From assembly GCA_003445095.1 (NCBI GenBank), contig DLVS01000460.1:1-17713 (forward strand): a stretch of 17,713 nt of DNA. Direction: 5' to 3'. Source of the stretch: Verrucomicrobiales bacterium (GTDB taxonomy: Bacteria > Verrucomicrobiota > Verrucomicrobiia > Limisphaerales > UBA9464). The notes beneath the pieces were generated by a model. That model was given only the letters and a program-made list of their open reading frames with translations, searched no databases and was not told the origin of the DNA. Position 1 is the stretch's first letter. Each line of letters begins with the position of its first letter. Below, piece by piece: positions 14,947 to 17,713 of this stretch. A program made the position numbers and the translations under genes.

Positions 14947-16704
14947 TCAATTTCCGACCGCCTGATAAAACGCTGGAAACTCCAATGCTTCGTCCGTGTC
15001 CTCGAAGACGCCGGTGCCTTGGGCATCCAAGACGATATTCCCGACATCATTCCAAGTCGGATCTGTGAGGCTGCTCGATCGTCGGATGGTGTACGTCTGC
15101 GAGGCGGTGCCCGAAATTCGCAGCTCGGGATTTCCGTTCGGCCGCAGACCGAAGCCGGCGAAGGTGGCAGGTTGGGTGGTGCCGCCTGTAGGCAGAAACT
15201 TGGCGACGAAGATGTCGGAACCACCCGCGAAGGTGAGGGCGGTCTCATTAGGTTCTCCGGCGCCAAAGGTCGCGGTCTGACCAAATCGGCCAACCACGTG
15301 AATCGCGTCGGCCGCGAACGCGATAGCCTGACCGCGATCGTCGCCGGTGCCACCGTCGAATCGAACCCATTGCAGCAGCCCGTCGGTCGCGTACTTGGCC
15401 AGGAAGACGTCGTTCTGACCGATACCACCGAGGGTTTTCTCGTTGGGCTCGCCGGCGCCGAAGGTCATGTAGAAGCCATAGCCGGTAATATAGGCGCTTC
15501 CCTCGGAGTCCACGGCGATCCCGCGGGCGAATTCACCATTGGGACCGACCGCCATTGTGACCCATTGCTGGTTCCCGTTGGTGTCGTGTTTGACAATGAA
15601 GACGTCCTCCGCACCACCGTTATCAATCTGGGTCTGGTTCAGTTGGCCGCCGAACGGCGCGATGCTGCGGTAGGTCCCAGTGGCGTAACTGTTGCCCGCG
15701 GCGTCCACGGCAATCGCCGTGCCTTGGTCATGCTCGGCTTGGCCCAGTCCGCTGCGGACCCAGGCCAAGTTGCCGTCGGGACCGAACTTCGCGACGAAGA
15801 TCTCCTCGCTGCCGCCGAGCGGGCCGACCAGCACGGTCTCGTTGGGCTCGCCCGGACCAAATGTCGAGGTGCTGGTGTAGCGTCCAACGACGTAGCTATT
15901 GCCGACCGGATCCAAAGCGATTCCGGCTCCCACGTTGCCGGTCCGGCCGCCGGCACTCTTTGCCCATTGCAGTTGCCCGTTCGTGTCGTACTTGGCGATG
16001 AAGATGTCCTGCCCGTTGTTGCCGCCGATCCCAGCGAGGGCGGTCTGGTTGGGCTCGCCAGCGCCGAACGTGGCCGGATCGGAGCCGTACTGGCCGGTGA
16101 CATAACTGTTGCCCGCCCCGTCCACCGCGATCCCATAGGCGTATTCGCTGAATGAGCCACCCGCTTGCTTCGCCCACAAAAAGTTGCCCTCGCCGTCGTA
16201 CTTGGCCAGGAACAGGTCGTTGGCGAGCGCGTTCATGACAACCTGGTTCGACTGTCCGGCGGCGAACGTGATCGTCGGACCGAAGTACCCAAACACGTAA
16301 CAATTCCCGGCGTTGTCGGCGCCGATCGCTGTCCCCCAACCGGCTTGCGCTCGGGCCTGGCGCACCCAGAGCAATCCGCCGCCGGGCGCGTACTTCGCTA
16401 CGAACACATCCTGCCCAAGCGCGGTCAACAGCGTCGGGTTGGGGTCCCCTGCTCCGAAGGTCGCCGTCAATCTGAAATGCCCGGTCACGAAAACATTTCC
16501 GTTGGTGTTTACCGCGACGGCCAGCCCGTCATCGTTTTGGGTTCCGCCGGCACGCTTGGCCCAAGCGAGGCGAGCCTTCTCGGCGTGCGCCCAAAATCCC
16601 ACACTCAGGGACAGCACTGCGAAGACACTGATCTTCCATCCGGACCTTCCCTGGCGTGTTTTGCAGAGTCCTTCGGCTAGCAGTCGATTGTGTTTCCGCA
16701 ACAT
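14947..16704 (-). CDS. Secreted SBBP-type seven-bladed beta-propeller protein
   Basis: This 585-residue exported protein has a signal core at about 24-39 (ISVFAVLSLSVGFW, cleavage after AHA) preceded by a 22-residue n-region. Residues 48-503 contain seven repeats of 64-70 residues. Each starts with a Trp (48, 113, 177, 247, 315, 381, 447) and follows the scheme WAKxAGG, GIAVDxxGNSYVTGxY, ATFGAGEPNET, DIFVAKYDxxGxLQ. This is the SBBP (seven-bladed beta-propeller) pattern, and seven repeats would close one propeller. Residues 517-585 form a C-terminal module (LRISGTASQTYTIRRSSSL to FPAFYQAVGN) like those ending the CotH and PI-PLC-like proteins. No catalytic residues are apparent; binding of a surface or environmental ligand is the likely role. 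It lies 147 bp downstream of the C1 protease gene on the same strand. The ATG at 16704 lacks a strong ribosome site, and no other start precedes the signal core. Confidence 0.9.
   Translation of the reverse strand: MLRKHNRLLAEGLCKTRQGRSGWKISVFAVLSLSVGFWAHAEKARLAWAKRAGGTQNDDGLAVAVNTNGNVFVTGHFRLTATFGAGDPNPTLLTALGQDVFVAKYAPGGGLLWVRQARAQAGWGTAIGADNAGNCYVFGYFGPTITFAAGQSNQVVMNALANDLFLAKYDGEGNFLWAKQAGGSFSEYAYGIAVDGAGNSYVTGQYGSDPATFGAGEPNQTALAGIGGNNGQDIFIAKYDTNGQLQWAKSAGGRTGNVGAGIALDPVGNSYVVGRYTSTSTFGPGEPNETVLVGPLGGSEEIFVAKFGPDGNLAWVRSGLGQAEHDQGTAIAVDAAGNSYATGTYRSIAPFGGQLNQTQIDNGGAEDVFIVKHDTNGNQQWVTMAVGPNGEFARGIAVDSEGSAYITGYGFYMTFGAGEPNEKTLGGIGQNDVFLAKYATDGLLQWVRFDGGTGDDRGQAIAFAADAIHVVGRFGQTATFGAGEPNETALTFAGGSDIFVAKFLPTGGTTQPATFAGFGLRPNGNPELRISGTASQTYTIRRSSSLTDPTWNDVGNIVLDAQGTGVFEDTDEALEFPAFYQAVGN
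15190..16563 (-). repeat. Seven tandem propeller-blade coding repeats
   Basis: Units of about 192-210 bp encode the seven blades (residues 48-503). Blades 1, 3, 6 and 7 keep the TFGAGxPN motif. Blade 4 reads TFGPGEPNE, blade 2 TFAAGQSNQ, and blade 5 is most divergent with a shortened PFGGQLNQ. The repeats are regular enough to leave a long antisense open frame at 15019-16155, which I regard as an artefact. Confidence 0.88.
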
Positions 16705-16851
16705 CTTACAACGCTACTGACGCCTCGGTACGTTACGCAAGCGGATCGGCGGTGATTCACCGGCAGATTGGAATTCGCCCAGGAACCTTGGCGGGGCCGT
16801 AATCAACAGACCAGCGGACGAGGCGGGCGTCAGAACATCGGTTGGGCGCTA

Positions 16852-17713
16852 CTAAGGTTCGACGTGGAAGAACGCCTTGCCCTGAGCCAAAGTGGTAAAC
16901 GTCTCGTAAGCCATCCACACGTAGCCGGCGTTCGTTCGTTCGACGTTCGGTGGACTGCCGTCGATGGTGCCGCCCCAATTCGAACCTTCGCTGTTCTGGA
17001 TGAGAATGGCTCCCAGGTTGTCATCATAACCAATGATTAGCATGCAATGCCCCACAAGCTTGCCGTCGGGCTGTTTGGCGAAGACTCCGGATCCGACATA
17101 AGGAACGATTTCACCCTGATAGAGCCCCCATTGCGTATAAAGCCGCGTTCCGTAAACGAGGACGCGATTCGACGCCAGGATGCGTTTGATCTCGATCAGA
17201 TTGGTCGTGGCGACCGCAGCAATATTCGTCACAGCGAAAACCGGATCTGGCGCAATATTCTGCCCGCCATAGTTACTCCAAAGATTGCTACAGCTCGCGA
17301 CATAAGGAGCCGTCTGTAGGGAAGGCGTGCCTCCTTGCGCGAGCGTACTAAAGTAGAAAGCAAACTGCGATCCGGAGCAGGAATTTGAGGCAAGGCCCTT
17401 TTGTTCTAGCGCCTTAATGTAAATATAGGCCGGACTCGCCCACTGAGTGGAATTGGTTGGGGAATAGTTGCCTCGCTTGGCCGCGGTGAACGTCGCGAAG
17501 CCATAAGTCGATGACCAAGCGGCGCAACTTCCCGGCGATCCGGCATCGTTGGTCGTGCCTTGGCGTCCCACCGGAGGCAGAAAGTTCGTGTTGACCATCG
17601 CCGCGGGCGGAGGGGTGGAGGCTCCGGAGAATGGAGCGAATGGAATTTCTTCGGCGGCGGTTGGATCGTATCCGTGATCGGGAGTTGTCGGATCGCCAAT
17701 TCCCGTGGGTTGC
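16852..17713 (-). CDS. Papain-family (C1) cysteine protease, 5' end beyond the window
   Basis: The reading frame stays open through the right edge, so the first ATG inside the window (17598) is not the gene's start. The upstream in-frame codons encode a Pro/Thr-rich linker (PTGIGDPTTPDHGYDP) ending in STPPPAA just before the catalytic domain. The visible catalytic domain has LPPVGRQG followed by GSPGSCAAWSS, placing the nucleophile Cys in the canonical GxC position (papain reads GSCWAF). The His is in VGHCMLIIGYDD and the Asn in LIQNSEGSNWGG (papain: NSWGxxWG), so the triad is complete. The protein ends soon after at FFHVEP with no C-terminal extension. It is probably exported and degrades extracellular protein, but the signal peptide and any prodomain lie outside the window. 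It is 147 bp upstream of the propeller gene on the same strand. Confidence 0.85.
   Translation of the reverse strand, partial: QPTGIGDPTTPDHGYDPTAAEEIPFAPFSGASTPPPAAMVNTNFLPPVGRQGTTNDAGSPGSCAAWSSTYGFATFTAAKRGNYSPTNSTQWASPAYIYIKALEQKGLASNSCSGSQFAFYFSTLAQGGTPSLQTAPYVASCSNLWSNYGGQNIAPDPVFAVTNIAAVATTNLIEIKRILASNRVLVYGTRLYTQWGLYQGEIVPYVGSGVFAKQPDGKLVGHCMLIIGYDDNLGAILIQNSEGSNWGGTIDGSPPNVERTNAGYVWMAYETFTTLAQGKAFFHVEP

Noticed and set aside
14639..14965. Possible small gene in the hairpin-rich spacer
   Set aside because: The translation is low-complexity (Arg, Cys, Gly), overlaps the propeller stop, and the DNA is dominated by inverted repeats rather than coding signal.
15019..16155. 378-codon plus-strand frame antisense to the propeller gene
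   Set aside because: It mirrors the repeated codons of the real gene, and its translation (repeats of GLAGAE/VVLGDEDV type) is only the reverse reading of the blade motifs.

Overview
The window reads as a chromosomal segment of a GC-rich member of the Verrucomicrobiota, most likely a Pedosphaera/Limisphaerales-type lineage. That assignment is an inference from the gene repertoire: an ECF sigma factor with a membrane-anchored C-terminal extension, a Tat-exported DUF1552 (HXXSHH) protein, a CotH kinase-like protein with lamin-tail and chitobiase-like domains, and very large LamG/PA14 secreted proteins. No rRNA, tRNA, CRISPR array, transposase, integrase or phage gene was seen.

Layout: (a) 242-1723, plus strand: ECF sigma factor fused to a transmembrane segment, coiled coil and an extracytoplasmic domain. 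(b) 1733-3118, minus strand, converging on it with only 9 bp between the stops: secreted subtilisin-family protease with a secretin/STN-like N-terminal domain. (c) 3270-4625, plus strand, divergent from the protease: Tat-exported DUF1552 protein. (d) 4794-5720: DHH/DHHA1 phosphoesterase, the only apparently cytoplasmic enzyme here. (e) 5793-8759: CotH-type surface protein. (f) 8823-14594, minus strand: 1923-residue multidomain protein with a PI-PLC-like catalytic domain, two LamG domains and a duplicated unit in which a PA14-like domain sits inside a carboxypeptidase-regulatory-like domain. (g) 14595-14946: gene-free stretch packed with perfect inverted repeats. (h) 14947-16704, minus strand: seven-bladed SBBP-type beta-propeller protein. 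(i) 16852 to the right edge, minus strand: papain-family (C1) cysteine protease that runs off the window.

Seven of the eight genes encode exported or membrane-tethered proteins, so the region is best read as a cell-surface/secretome neighbourhood rather than one metabolic operon. Three of the exported proteins (CotH, PI-PLC-like, beta-propeller), otherwise unrelated, end in a similar module of about 70 residues, suggesting a shared fate such as sorting or surface attachment. The membrane-tethered sigma factor next to an envelope protease could be a regulatory pair, but nothing in the sequence proves it.

The points most worth following up are the shared C-terminal module, the nested PA14 duplication, the eukaryote-like active-site pattern of the PI-PLC domain, the possible pseudopilin-like sensor on the sigma factor, the STN-subtilase fusion and the hairpin-rich spacer.
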